Below the pieces are notes generated by a model. The model was not told the origin of the DNA and did not search any database. It saw only the letters and a list, made by a program, of their open reading frames with translations. A program made the position numbers and the translations under genes. Shown in pieces: positions 44,761 through 58,236 of a stretch of 64,000 nucleotides of DNA (position 1 is the first letter of the stretch; each line of letters begins with the position of its first letter). The stretch comes from Fallopia convolvulus (lineage: Eukaryota > Streptophyta > Magnoliopsida > Caryophyllales > Polygonaceae), in NCBI GenBank assembly GCA_964016875.1, contig OZ024728.1, forward strand, positions 28,567,328 to 28,631,327. The letters run 5' to 3'.

Positions 44761-45700
44761 AAGTCTTTTGAAGCTTTAACCCCCTTCCTCAAAAGGCTCG
44801 CCCAATTTTGACCAAACTACCAAGCTTCTTTTATTGTTAGAGATACCTAATCAAAGAAAGGACCTACAATCTGATTAGCGCCATCAAAGGCGCAAGGAGC
44901 TGTCCATGGGTGAGTGAAATGATGCGAGCTGACATCCTCCTTTTGCTAAGGCAGTTCAGAACGCACCACATCAGCCATATTTTTAGGGAGATCAACAGAG
45001 TGGCAGATTTCCTCGCGAAGACTTCTCATGATGGAGACGACCTAATTGACGCAACTGCTAAAGATCTTCAAGATCTCATCCTCGCAGATGCACTAGGACG
45101 ACCAGTGTCTCGATGAACTGGCCCTCCTAATTCTTTCCTGTATCAAAAAAAAAAGAGAGAAAGGACCTACAAATACCTTTAATTATTTTAACCTCAATTC
45201 TGCCAAAAATGAGAGCCTACATCTAGAAAGAAATAACTCCCTCAATAACTAACATGATCACTTGAGCACGTCCAACATAAGATTTACTAACACTTCTTCT
45301 TCTTTTTTTCGTATGGGAGTAACAATCTTGTTGATAAGATGTGCATATTCACCAATATTTAGTGTTTTAGAGTGAAGAGGCATTCCTAGATATCTTACAT
45401 GGAAGGAGGCAATATTGATCTCTAAGAATTGCTCTAAATCATTCTTCCCAGCACTCCCTAAAACCTCCAAAAAAGACCTTGCTCACGGCAAAAACATGAT
45501 CAATTTGTCCAAGAAGAAGTGTCCTTGGGAAATTTTTTATAAGGTAAGAGTTCCATAAACTTGACAAACCCAGTAAATTGAGAAACCGAGAAACTTGACA
45601 TTTAGGTAAACTAGCATGAAATGATAGAACATCAATCAAATCAACATGAAAAACTATTAAGACCCTAGATTGGACAAGTAATGATAGAAACATAGAGTAA
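44761..45700 (-). pseudogene. LINE reverse-transcriptase C-terminal fragment
   Basis: On the - strand: SKVFFGG/EVLGSAGKNDLEQFLEINIA, VRYLGMPLHSKTLNIGEYAHLINKI and, after a later insertion, VVWSKLGEPFEEGG. This is the order of the end of a plant L1-type RT and the following zf-RVT segment (FRYLGVPL..., W...C.P...GGLG). Broken by frameshifts and by the + strand LINE tail at 44870-45157. Confidence 0.7.
44870..45157 (+). mobile_element. 5'-truncated LINE insertion (RNase H tail)
   Basis: Flanked by the 15-bp duplication AGAAAGGACCTACAA (44855-44869, 45158-45172). It encodes the end of a LINE RNase H domain (HISHIFREINRVADFLAK) to a TGA at 45114-45116 and ends in TATCAAAAAAAAAAGAG. This is a textbook target-primed insertion. 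Confidence 0.92.
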
Positions 45701-46337
45701 GCTGAAACAAATACAATGAATAGTGTGACTAGCAAAGATGTCAGCGGGACTCTTTTGTGGAAGTGCGACAAAACTCCTAAAAATTGCCCCGCCTCAAGGA
45801 ACTCTAGTGCACTTGGGATATGTTTGTGTGCTTCACATCCTTCTACATATTATATTTACATTGTTTTACATTTTCATGAAAGGCTTCCATACCGGTTTTT
45901 CTTTGATTGTCGATCTAGTCCGAGAATTTGCACTTCTGCTTTGACTATTGATGTGGTACATGATATTGGATTATAAAGGTAACTAGCTAGATAAAGTGAC
46001 CCATTAGATGCTAGATAAAGTGACCCATTAGATCCTAACATACCATATATCTTAGACATATTGAATGTCCTTTTATATTTATATCTTAGAATTTCCATTG
46101 TTATATACTTTCCTTTTACAAAGCAGACAACTCTTTCAAAGGAGTTTCACTGATATACAAATTGACAATCACATCTCATCTCATCTCATCATAGCTAGGT
46201 TACAATAATCACACCATAATGATGAGCTAAGAATTAACGATACATTGAATAGTTCAAACACCACAAAACTCCCAAAGGCCACAAAACTTACAAACCAAAT
46301 TAACAATCAAACAGAATAATTCATGGAAGAAGCAAGA
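45701..46337. other. Intergenic, no gene
   Basis: AT-rich. A tandem pair TAGATAAAGTGACCCATTAGAT is at about 45985-46035. The last part is the downstream region of the cupredoxin gene. Confidence 0.5.
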
Positions 46338-47173
46338 CTATAATATTCCCATTGAAACTAAGAACACCGCCCCTAGCAAAGCCTTGAACCCCACGACGAC
46401 CCTAGTACTGATCACCACAACTCCTCGCGATGGCATGGGCGATGGAGCCAAAGGAGCTTCAGCAAGAGCAGCCGTCTCGGACCGGGCCAGTGGCTTCATC
46501 ACAATCCGCGGTTTGGTCAACCTGGGCTTAACTTGGATCGGGATCTTGAGCCCCTTCTTACAGCTCTCCGCGTTGCCACTAGCGAAATAGCGGATCCCTT
46601 CTTCCCTCAGAGAGACCTCCGATAAGCCGTCGTTGTACATCCGGATCGGGTTGCTTAAGTCGCAAGCCTCGTACTCGTCCTTGCTCCTCAGCTCCACCAC
46701 ATTCTCCAGCGCCGATGAATACGTAAACCCTACGCATACACCACAATTCAAATAGAAGAAATAAAGCAAACTCATCATCATCATCACTATCATTGACCCA
46801 GTGAGGCTCCGCTACAGCGGAATCTGGGGGGTCAAGATGGGGTAACCCTGCCCAAGGGAAAGGGGTACGCCCGATAGACCTAAGAAAAACTGAAATTCAG
46901 CTATGTAACAATAATAACTGAATTTAGTTAGAATGCACCAAAATTGATATAGGGACTAAATCCATCTCAAAGACGTGGAGATATACAAAGAGAGTCTCCG
47001 ATGAGAAAATTCCGGGGAGCAGCCCAGGCAGCGACGTTGGAGGAAGGGTCCCAGCCACGATCTTCGCCCACGACATGGTGCGTGGCTTTGGCTTCAATGA
47101 GATTGTTGTGAAGGATGAGAGGGAGAGCCATGGCTAGGACCACGAAAAGAGGAGCCTTGATCCTACAAAACAT
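46338..47173 (-). CDS. Early nodulin-like (phytocyanin-family) GPI-anchored protein
   Basis: Two exons, 46987-47173 and 46338-46729, join (W split TG|G) to 192 aa. Residues 1-29 form a signal peptide (FVVLAMALPLIL). The cupredoxin domain follows: HHVVGEDRGWDPSSNVAAWA, FLIGDSLWFTYSSALENVVEL, YEACDLSNPIRMYNDGLSEV and IRYFASGNAESCKKGLKI. The two Cys of the structural disulfide are kept, but the positions that hold the copper His residues (GxHNV, GHC) are Asn/Glu and Glu, so it should not bind copper, as in early nodulin-like proteins (ENODL). A Pro/Ala/Ser-rich stretch (APLAPSPMPS) and a hydrophobic C-terminus (GFKALLGAVFLVSMGIL) indicate an arabinogalactan-type region and a GPI anchor. It probably sits at the plasma membrane or wall. 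Confidence 0.88.
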
Positions 47174-47644
47174 TGGTACTAAAACTGATTAACGTAAATT
47201 AAGCAATTGAGTGTTATAAAGAAGGAAAAGAAGATGGATGGATGGTGAGAAATGGAGGAGTATGTGCAAATTAATGGGTTTTGGAATTTGGAGGAAGAGA
47301 GAAATGTGGGAGGAGTGACAATTAATTAAACCAACTATGAGTAATGAGTTGTTGTTAGCTTGGATTTTTGTGCAGGCTACTCATCAACGTTTCCAAGAAA
47401 TAAAAGAATCCTATAACATGATCGACTTACGACGACTTGCGACGACTTGAAGCTAATACCAAACCTTTTGCTCTTAATTTCAAACTCTGGCTTCAGAAAG
47501 TCAGCCAAATAATTAAGACTGGTGGTTGAGCAAAGGTACACACATATTCCTTGGCTTCCATTTCGGATGCTTTAATTTCTTTCTTTTATTATATGTATAT
47601 ATGAAAAGCTAAAATAAAATAACATTAGGAAGTGACCCGTTAAC
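47174..47644. other. Upstream region of the ENODL gene
   Basis: No gene seen. No strong TATA; CTTTATAAC on the - strand about 40 bp upstream is a weak candidate. Confidence 0.35.
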
Positions 47645-47657
47645 AGCAATTGGATCG

Positions 47658-47864
47658 CTCAAACAATTTAATATTGTCTCAGTCCGATATGTAAGTAGGG
47701 CATGCAATGTTGTGGCCGATAAAATCGCTAAGCTAGGTGATAGGCCCACAACATCCTTACCAACCTCCTTCTAGATAATTCAGAACTTCGGGTTCTCATC
47801 CGCAAGAATGTTCTAGGAAGTCCTCCTTAGAGGACCTCCTAATCCTTACCTTATCAAAAGAAAG
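47658..47864 (+). mobile_element. 5'-truncated LINE insertion, second copy
   Basis: Flanked by the 13-bp duplication AGCAATTGGATCG (47645-47657, 47865-47877). It encodes VRYVSRACNVVADKIAKLGDR, the end of a LINE RNase H domain, to a TAG, then a 3' tail ending CTTATCAAAAGAA. Related in kind to 44870-45157. Confidence 0.9.
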
Positions 47865-47877
47865 AGCAATTGGATCG

Positions 47878-48390
47878 AGAACAAGGGATGGGGTTTGATA
47901 GATTTGTTGTTGGCTTCACGTACTTTGTTGCCAATTTGGTAGCCCAGGTTCCTTTGGACGAAAATAACCCTAGTTGTGTTGATCGTGGAAAGCAGAGATT
48001 TTACATTTGGGACGTGGTTAACTCGTTGACCCTTGGCATGTGTATAGTATCACTTGTCGCACTTCTCACATGTATACACATATTCAGCATTATGTAAAGC
48101 GTATAATGGTCAATACTCACCCATGATATACTGAGTTCTGAGTAGATGTTGTCATTGTATGCATATTGGTCACTGCTCACTGCCCAAATACCAAAACAAT
48201 AACTGTACATTCTTTGCTGCTTACATAATACAATACTAGCCACCACAAGAGCCCACAATCTATTGAAACATCAATTTTGCTTGACCTAATGCTCAGATGG
48301 TGTTTTGCTTTTATTTCCATGATGATATGGCCTTTTGGACATGGTCACATGGTGTGTGTACTAATAATATATAGGTGCCTGCCTAATTCT
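47878..48390. other. 3' flank of GLT1
   Basis: No gene supported. Short open frames here have no protein character. Probably includes the GLT1 3' untranslated region. Confidence 0.5.
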
Positions 48391-51300
48391 TTACAATATT
48401 TTACGTGTTGATGTCTTGTTGCCATCTAGATTCTCATGAACTACTTCTTCTGTACAGAGGTCTCCCTTGAGTTCCTTCATGAGATAACTGTCTACCTGAT
48501 CAGCTGCTTGTCGACCCTCCGCGATGGCCCATACCACCAGCGACTGTCCACGTCGACAGTCCCCTGCAGCAAACACTCCTTCCACGTTTGTCGAGAACCG
48601 CCCGTATTCTGCCTTGAAGTTTGACCGGTTGTCTGTCTCCAACCCTAGTTTCTCTGCAATTCCCTGCATCAACACACCAGATATAAATAAACCTAGTTTC
48701 ATTCCTCTAATGACTATTATCTAATGAAAATCAGATGCCCATGAATGTTTCTTTTAACTATGTTTCTAGTTTCATATGCCAACTCTAACCTGGTCTGGAC
48801 CAAGGAATCCCATTGCTAGAAGCACCAAATCCGCCTCAATGAACGTCTCCGATCCATTGATTTCCTTGAGCTGGAATTTGCCACTCTCATCCTTCTCCCA
48901 CTTCACTTGCACAATCTCCAGTCCTTTCACATGACCATTCTCATCGCCAATGAAACGTTTTGTCAAAACCTCATAAGTGCGCGGGTCCTTACCAAACTTG
49001 GCTTCAGCTTCTTGGTGTCCATAGTCCACTCTGAAGACGCGAGGCCACTGTCAACCACACCAATCGAAAAGACATTACACCATTGACCTTTCTTTAAAAC
49101 ACCAGCATAATACAAAGATGGTTTGGTTCAATGAAAACACCTGTGGCCAGGGATTGCCAGGCGCCCTGGTCTTCGGAGGCTTTGACAGCAGCTCCAAATT
49201 GACCGCACTGCTACAACCATGACGAAGGGAAGTCCCGATACAATCTGTACCAGTGTCACCTCCACCAATCACCACAACCTTCTTACCCTTTGCAGATATG
49301 TATTTTCCGTCTTCCAAATTGCTGTCGAGTAGGCTTTTCGTATTAGCGTGAAGAAACTCCATGGCGAAGTGGACCCCTGCCAAATTACGGCCTTCTATAG
49401 GAAGGTCCCTGTCACAATGTAAAAGGATAAATCCAATGTTTGATATCTAGAGGCTGCTAATAAATACTACCTCTGCTCAGAACAACAACAACAACATCTA
49501 CCCAGTTGGAACCCGGTAATCACTGATGATTCATTCATCGAAGTTCTAAAATGATTACAAAATTAGAAGGATAAAATTGCCATCGTTTTTTGAGCAGAGG
49601 GAGTATGAGATTGAAACAAAACATTTGTTTACCTAGGTTTTGTGGCCCCGACTGCCAGAACTATAGCGTCATTCTCCTCGCGCAAAAGCGCAAGGGAGCA
49701 TGAGGGATCCTGGCCAACATTTGCATTGACAACAAACCTGATGCCTTCCTCGGTCATAAGTTTGACCCTCCTGTCAACTATGTCAACCTTATCAGTCTTC
49801 ATGTTCGGGACTCCGTACATCATGAGCCCACCAACTCGGTCTGCACGCTCGTATACAGTAACAGTGTGCCCCATTTTGTTGAGCTGATCAGCCGCTGCCA
49901 AACCAGCAGGCCCACTCCCAACTATAGCAGCCCTTTTCCTGAAATTTGTTTATAAAATAATCCTCAGACTTGAACTCTTCATACTTGCAAAAAGAAAAGG
50001 TTTAATAATCACCACTGCAGACTCATTCCTACCCGGTCCTTTGTGGTGGAAGCCTTGGCTTCATCCATCCTTCACTAAAGGCCTTGTCTATTATGGCGCA
50101 TTCAATGCTCTTGATTGAAACAGGATTTTCGATTATACCTAGGACACATGAACCTTCACAGGGTGCTGGGCACACTCTACCAGTAAACTCTGGGAAATTA
50201 TTCGTTTCCAGAAGACGAATGAGAGCTTCTTGCCATTTGTTTTGGTAGACCAAGTCATTGAATTCAGGTATTTTATTTCCAAGCGGGCATCCAGAGTTCA
50301 CCTGAAGATTGATCAAGAATATTGATCAATATTTTTTAAACATTTAGTATTTTATCAAGAAAGTTACCTATGTTAAAATCATTACCTGATGGCAAAACGG
50401 TGTACCGCAGTCCATGCATCTTGCTGATTGAGTCGTCAAAAGTGGGCCAGACTTTGTCTCTTCCATAACTTCCTTCCAATCCTTCATCCTTTTGTTAGGA
50501 TCACGAAATTGAACACCCTGACGCTCATAATGAATAAAGCCCCCATTCTTCACAGGCTCATCAACCTTAAATGGCCTTCCATTTAAACTATCCGTCTCCA
50601 CCTTCTAGACACAAACATTTTAGCCAATGTCAGTTATTTAAACTTCTACACTCTTTAAGAATACCATAAAAGTTCAATATCACAGCTCAAGAAACATACC
50701 TGCTCAGGCTGCTTCTTTCTGAAGACCGAAGCTGCCATTTTCTTAAGCTCCTCAAACGCATTTGTTTTAACTGAATCTTCCTTCACATCTTGATTTTGTG
50801 GCTTCCGTTCATCAGCCACGTTCCCTGCAGCCTCCTTAACAGGCTCCTCATCTTTCTTACTAGCAAGAACTCGTTTATAATCTCTAGGAAAGACCTTAAC
50901 AAATTTTGACAAAATCTTTTCAAAATCATCAAGAACTTCCTTCGCGAGTTCACTATTTGTGTATCGGTGATGCTGCTGAATCATCATCTTAAGCATCTTA
51001 ACGTCTTCTTCCTCTTCAACTTTATCAAGATCCACCAGCTCGGGATTGCATCTATTGTCAAAATTCCCATCCACATCCAGCACATAAGCAATACCACCAC
51101 TCATGCCAGCAGCAAAATTTCGCCCTGTTTTCCCCAGAACAACCACAATCCCGCCCGTCATATACTCACAACCATGATCACCCACACCTTCCACAACTGC
51201 CTTCGCCCCTGAGTTACGAACACAAAATCTTTCCGCCGCCATCCCATTAAAATATGCTTCACCGCTTGTAGCACCATACAACGCCACATTACCAATAACA

Positions 51301-54300
51301 ATATTCTCCTTCGGATCAAACCCGCTTTCTTTAGGAGGATAAATGATAATCTTCCCACCTGATAATCCTTTCCCAACATAATCATTGCTATCACCTTCGA
51401 GTTCAATAGTGATACCCGGGCAAACAAAAGCACCGAGACTCTGCCCCGCACTTCCAACGAACTTAGCATGGATCGTACCCGTGGGTAGACCCTGGAGACC
51501 GTATCGCTTTGTCACTTCATGACTCAACATGGTCCCTACTGCACGGTTCACATTTCGGATCGGTTTCTCGATATAAACCGGGAGAGAATTTTCCAAGGCG
51601 GCTTCAGAAAGCATAATAAGCTCCTTGTCTAAAACTGAGTCCAGCCCATGATTCTGTTTAATGACATGACACTGAGCAGCATCTTCTCGTATCTCAGCAG
51701 CAGGCCTTAGTAACAATGACAAATCAACATTTTGCGTCTTCTCGTTTTTGTTGGCAACTTCTTTATCTACTTCGAGCATGTCCGCACGCCCAACCATCTC
51801 GTTCATCGTTCTAAACCCAAGGCGAGACATTATCTCCCTCACTTCCTCGGCGAGCATGAAGAAGAAATTGATCACGTGTTCGGGCTCTCCCGCGAACTTT
51901 TCCCTAAGAACCGGATCTTGGGTCGCAATTCCCACTGGACATGTGTTCTTATGACACTTTCTCATCATGATGCAGCCAAGAGTTATAAGAGGAGCGGTGC
52001 TGAAACCAAATTCCTCTGCTCCTAGAAGAGCTGCAATTGCCACGTCTCTTCCTGTTTTCAGTTGGCCATCAGTTTGAAGCGTTGTCCTGCCACGGAGGTT
52101 ATTTGCAACTAGAGTCTGGTGAGTTTCAGCCAAACCGAGCTCCCATGGGAGCCCGGCGTTCTTGATGCTGGTCCAACGAGAAGCTCCGGTTCCTCCATCA
52201 TGTCCAGAAATCAAGACTTGATCAGCTAGCCCCTTAACAACTCCAGCTGCTATGACGCCAACACCAGCCTCAGATACGAGCTTCACACTAATTTTTGCTG
52301 ATGGATTGGAGTTCTGAAAATCAGAAAAAACATGCATCATCTTAGCAAACCTTCTTACATTCTTTTTGGTAAAGATTATTCAATGTATAATACCTTGAGA
52401 TCATAAATCAGCTGAGCCAAGTCCTCAATAGAATAAATATCATGATGGGGAGGAGGGCTGATAAGTCCGACGCCAGCTGTCGAGTTTCTAGTAGAAGCAA
52501 TATCTCCGATAACCTTGTGCCCTGGTAATTCACCTCCTTCACCAGGCTTAGCACCCTAGAATTTGAGTGACAAATTAGATATTAATGCAATCATTGGCAG
52601 CCCTCAACTTAATCTCACCAAATTGAAAGGTTTTGTTCCTACAAATTGAAGGTGACCCTTTGTTTTTAAAGAAAAAATCTCTGTAACTGATCCACAAATG
52701 TATGGTATGAGCCTCACCTGTGCCATTTTTATCTGCAACTGATCAGCATTAGTCAAATAGTAGCTAGAAACACCGAACCTTCCACTTGCGACTTGCTTAA
52801 TTGCGCTTCTTTTTGGATTCATTGATCCATCAGCAAGAGGCTCCAGACGAGATATATTCTCACCTCCCTCACCTAACATGTGAATTAAGAGCCATGACCT
52901 CACAACAATCAAAAATTATCAAGGAAGTTATAAAAATGAAAGAAAATGAAAAAAGGCCAAACAAAAGAATGACAGCATGAAAATTTCCGCAGAAAGTAGT
53001 TTATGATTAACAGACCTGTGTTTGACTTTCCCCCAAGTTTGTTCATAGCAATAGCCAGGGAAGTGTGGGCCTCTAACGAAATTGATCCATAACTCATAGC
53101 GCCGGTGCAGAACCGCTTCACAATATCTGAAGCCGCTTCCACTTCATCCAATGGAAGCTTCACCTTTCCTTCCTTGAACTTCAGTAGCCCGCGTAAGCTA
53201 CATCCCTTGTTCAATTCATCTATTCGTTTTGAATACTCTTTATAAGCTTCCACATTGTTGGATCGAGCGGCCTCCTGCAGTTTTGCAATGGCGAGAGGAT
53301 CATTCAGATGAAGCTCTCCGTCTTTCCTCCAGTTATAATCCCCCGGGTTTGGAAGAGCCACTGCTTCTGCACTTCCAGATGGAAATTTTCTAGTTGGAAA
53401 GGCTAATTCATGGAGCCGAAGGGAATCAGAGGCAAGCATTTCAAATGTAGCGCCCTCAATTCTGCTAGCTGTTCTTGTAAAGCATTTATTGATGACTTCT
53501 GAAGAGAGACCAACGGCTTCAAAAATCTGAGCGCCTTTGTAGGATTGTAATGTTGATATCCCCATCTTAGCAAGAACTTTCATCATTCCGTAGTGGCTTG
53601 CTTTAAAGTAGTGTTTGATGAGATCTTCCTTTGAGAGTGATCTTCCCTCTGAATTTGGTGGAATCTTTCCATCAACCTGAAGCCTGTAGATAGCCTCGGT
53701 TGCTAAATAAGGGCATATAGCATCTGCACCGAAGCCAATTAGCGTACAGAAGTGGTGCACTTCACGGGGTTCTGCAGATTCGACAATTAGCCCCACACGA
53801 GTACGTTCAAGCTTCTCAACTAGATGCTGATGCACCGCACCAACAGCTAAAAGTGAGCTTACTGCTACATTCTTTGGTGAAAAGGCTGCAAAGAACAACA
53901 TCCTTCTTTAAGAAGATGAAACAATAAAAAAACTAAATTTTGGCAGGACGCTTGTGAGAGCTGTATCTTTGGCCTAACACTTCTCTATTTTTTACATTGA
54001 TTCTCCCCCCAATTCTGACATAATTTTTTTTGTTTAGTTATTTTGTTTAAGAAAATCAAATTATTACCCCAAGTATCACCATTAAAGATGCCTAAAGTTG
54101 ATTTCACACAGACCCTTTTAGATTTAATAGAGAATATTAGGGGATGCAAAAGGAAAGCAAAACATGATACCTCTATCAGAGAGAATCAAAATTGTGTAAC
54201 CATCCTTTATCGCTTCACGAGCTTCATCACATATTCTGCTCAATGTCTCCTCTAGACCTTTCGTACCACGGGATTTGAGGTAAGTGATATCAAGGATTTT

Positions 54301-57300
54301 GCTACGCCATCCCCTGTAATTCATCTTTTTAATGGCTTCCATTTCTTCTATAGACAAAAGAGGACCTTTGAGTGAAAGACGACCACATTGTTCCTCTGTA
54401 GTTTCTGTGAGATCGCCTTCTGGACCGATCATACACTCCATGGAGGTAACAATTTTTTCCCGTATGGGATCTATTGGAGGATTAGTGACTTGTGCAAACA
54501 TCTGTTTGAAGTACTCAAAAGTGAGTTTCTCTCTTCCAGACATCACTGCTAATGGAGTGTCATTGCCCATGGAGCCGAGTGCTTCAGATGCATCTTTTGC
54601 CATGGGAAGCAGCAACATTTCCAGGGCTTCGACTGTGTAACTGCAACAGAAAGACAAACACAATTAACAGCCGGAAATATGATGTTTTACATATCTCAAA
54701 GAATTACTCCCTTTGTTCCATTACAGTTGTTGTTTGGAGTCAAGGCGCATTAAACAAGACAATGTAAACATTCAATGATTGTGCTTGGATTCATTTGATC
54801 AAGTAAAAAACTATTGATGAGACTTTTTTTAACACAAACAATTTGTTAAATATATAGCTGGTTTTAAATTCATTTACTTATTTTTCATTTTCAATAAATT
54901 TGATGATATCTGAAAAAGGTCAACAAAATTTCTATTAATAATGTCAAAATGACAAATAATTTGAACCGCTGATTTTCTTCTAAAATGAAAAATGAAATGA
55001 AATGGATGGATTATACTGTATCCACACCCGAAAGCCTTCAATGGAGCCAGCAAACCACGGATGCCCATGTTTTCCTTATCTTCATCCTTACTAGATCCCT
55101 AATCATTTACCATAAACTTCTGTTAGAAGTTAGAACATGGAAAAAAAAAATCAACAGAATGAGAAAGATTTTTCGTGCTCACTAGCAAAGCTCCAGAAAG
55201 AGGAGGCGGAACTCTGTCAGCTTTATCTACAGATTGAACTATTGCACTCAGGTCTAACTTCTGCCTCTTCAGCCAGTCGCCATATGGCCTTGCAAGCGTA
55301 TACTGCTGTTTTAAGGCCTCATCATCTACAACAAGATGCTTGTCAAAGTCAACCAAGAGCATCATTCCAGGATTGAGTCTACCCTTCTTGGAGACGTCCT
55401 CGGGTGGAATGTCAACTACACCGACCTCGCTTGCCATAACTACTCTACCACTATGTGTAATATAAAACCGACCAGGACGCAAGCCATTTCTATCCAATGT
55501 GGCCCCAAGGTATCTTCCATCGGTGACTGAAAAATAAGAACGTAATTCCAATGAGCAAAGAAATTTTCATTTACAATTAAATTGTGGTATTACAAATAAA
55601 AGGAAAATGAATAGATACATGTTATAAGAGCAGGTCCATCCCACGGTTCAATGAGAGCTGAGAAATACTCATAAAATGCCTTCCTATGAGGATCCATATT
55701 CTTTTCATTTTGCCAAGCTTCAGGAATCATCATCATTACAGCTTCAGGAATACTTCTTCCAGCTCTAACCAAAAGCTCAAGGACACCATCAAAAGCTCCT
55801 ACAAAGGAGACAGTACAAATTTGGCATCAAATTTTTCATGATTTCCTACATTTGTTTGGTCCTGCAATTCATCTCTAAATAGCAATTGGACCTGAATCAG
55901 ATGTGCTGGCATCCACGATAGGTAGAAGCTTTTTCATCTTATTTTGTGACAGGCCGAGCTTCTTGCACTTCAAGAGACCCTCACGAGCTCGCATCCTTAG
56001 ATAAGCGCACAAAAATTGGTCACAGTTAGCATTAATGGAATTGCATCTTCAACCAGGCATTGTTTCAGGGGCAGTTAAAAGAACTTGAAACATTGCTATA
56101 GAATTTGGCAATTATATGGTGCAAATAGTTCGAATACCAGTTGACATTTCCACGAAGCGTGTTAATTTCACCATTGTGACCCAAGACACGCATAGGCTGA
56201 GCACGGTCCCAGCTAGGGAATGTGTTTGTAGAGAATCGGGAGTGAACCTGTGCATTCAACATTGACAGGGTTAATACTTGAGTCGTCATATAGAAACATA
56301 CATAAAACTGTGCAATAAAGGGTTACACGGAGATTATTCAAGGCACTCCGACAATTGAATTCTCTCTAATTGGAATTTTCAGTATTAAGAACATAAAACC
56401 ATGAACTCCATCAAATTTTAGACATTATTTATCACAGTCTACTAACTCAACCAAAAAAGCATCCAAAATCTGCATCCATACTCAAAATGTAATAAAAGGT
56501 GTGGAAGAATTTATGAGATCATTTGTTTTTCAAGTGCGTCAGTAGTCATGCTAAAAACCGTGAGTCTCTCAGCTACTTGCATTTCCTATGGTGTCATTCA
56601 TGGAAATAGGCATAATGAGCAAGCAAATTAAAAAAGAAATTACCAGGGCCATATAGCTTGTAAATCTTTCATCACCAAGATCCATATGGTAGTATTCATT
56701 CAGTTGGGAAGGCGTAAGTTGACCTTTGTACACAACTGTCCTGCAATAATAGTAATTGAAAACCGTCGTAAACATGGTCCCTGACAAGTACTTTTAAATA
56801 GAAGGAGAAAAAGATGAGGATCAACCTCGAAGACAGGGAACATATATAGAAGTCTCTACTGCCACCATGTTGAAGGTTCAGGGCAGCTCGAATAGCCACC
56901 ATTGATATCCGTCTTAGTATGTACATCTGTATCAAGCCATCAAAGATTATATAGTTGAAGAGTATGATTCTGTGGCTGGTGAGCATATATTTCAACAAGC
57001 TCAATTTTTTTTTAAGGCTAATGCCCATCCAGAGTTTAATTAAGATCTGGCTGTTTCCAAAATAAACTGAAATATCTTCATTCAGTAAAAATAGTAAGTG
57101 TAGAGAAATACCTGTTGCTCAAAATCAGCATTTGAGCCAGGGGACGGTGTTAGGAAAACTTGTTCCACAATGGGTTCTGTCTGCTTTGCAGACAAGCCCA
57201 ATCCGGAGTTATCTGTTGGAACAGATCGCCATCCCAAGACCGTATGTCCAAGTGACTCCGCCACCTACAAGAGCACAACTATCAATTTCAAAACTCAATG

Positions 57301-58236
57301 CAAATAATGTTGTAGCAATTAAGTTGGAGCCACAATAACATAACCTTGGTGAAGACATTCTTGCTTTCCTGTCTTCGGTCTTCAACCGTGGGCAGGAAAA
57401 ACATCCCGACTGCATATTGTCCAGCCGGGGGTAGCTCGAATCCGGACTCCTTGGCCACCTGACAAAAAAAGGAACTAAAACTCATTCACAGGTGTAATGT
57501 ATCATGAATGCAAACATATACATATATATATATAGTAGTATTAAGTAAATGTTTCAGAAGGAGCGACCAAAATAAAAAGCAGAAACACAAAATCAAAAGA
57601 ACTAAGAAACAAACAAATAAATAAAAACAGACCTGGCTGAAGAAATGATGGGGGAGAGCAACGAGAATTCCAGCTCCATCACCAGTATTGGCTTCGCACC
57701 CACAAGCTCCTCTGTGCGCCATTCGAACTAACATCTCCAACGCATCTTTCACCTTTCAATTATGTTATTAATATGCCCGCATTAGTACATTACTATACCG
57801 TATAGTTTAAAAAACTAATAATGATTAGTCTTACACTACAGAAACAACATTTCAAAACTAAAGATACCGTTTTCCGGGAAGACTCGCCGGATAATTGGGC
57901 GATGAAGCCAACGCCACACGAATCCTTGTCATACGACGGGTCGTAAAGCCCGAGGGGCTTATCGGGCACCTGCGAAAGCGAAGAATGAACCGCCACACGC
58001 GAAAGCGAAGAATGCCGGTGGGAGTAGGAGGATCCGGAATTCTTCAATCGGGTGCCGAACAGCTCATTCCCCACAGCCGCCTTCAGGCCGGGCCTCCGGA
58101 ACGCGTAATTGGCCCTAACCGGTTTCCTGCCGAGTCCACTCAGGTGCAATTGCGCTTGGCTCTGAGTCAACACGGCGCCGGTCGGCGAGCGGTTACGGAG
58201 GTGGAGGACGGTGCCGGGAATAGAAGTCGCCGCCAT
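48391..58236 (-). CDS. GLT1: NADH-dependent glutamate synthase, plastid (NADH-GOGAT)
   Basis: Twenty-two exons on the - strand: 57868-58236, 57633-57752, 57345-57458, 57112-57264, 56826-56926, 56644-56740, 56138-56247, 55892-55995, 55619-55798, 55183-55526, 55028-55086, 54171-54640, 53016-53885, 52718-52872, 52394-52555, 50700-52313, 50386-50604, 50033-50301, 49633-49938, 49141-49408, 48790-49047, 48391-48663. They total 2204 aa, as in the family. It makes two glutamates from glutamine and 2-oxoglutarate with NADH. A Ser/Arg-rich transit peptide (1-106) precedes nucleophile Cys107 (CGVGF) of the glutaminase domain. The FMN/synthase domain has the 3Fe-4S cluster CX5CX4C (Cys1250, 1256, 1261); the glutamate-synthase C-terminal barrel follows. 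The NADH half has 4Fe-4S cysteines (1737, 1740, 1745 and 1791, 1795, 1799) and two dinucleotide folds, GSGPAG (1844-1849) and VVVIGGGDTGTD. No truncation or frameshift was found. Confidence 0.98.
49467..49603. mobile_element. Stowaway-type MITE in a GLT1 intron
   Basis: 137 bp flanked by TA. The ends are inverted: CTACCTCTGCTCAGAA and CTCCCTCTGCTCAAAA (- strand), the Tc1/mariner Stowaway signature. It lies in the intron between 49409 and 49632. Confidence 0.8.

Noticed and set aside
47870..48097. 75-codon frame downstream of the LINE tail
   Set aside because: It starts inside the target duplication and has no family resemblance; probably chance.
54706..54760. Second Stowaway MITE in GLT1 (starts TACTCCCTTTGTTCC)
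   Set aside because: Only one terminus is visible; no matching inverted end within the intron.
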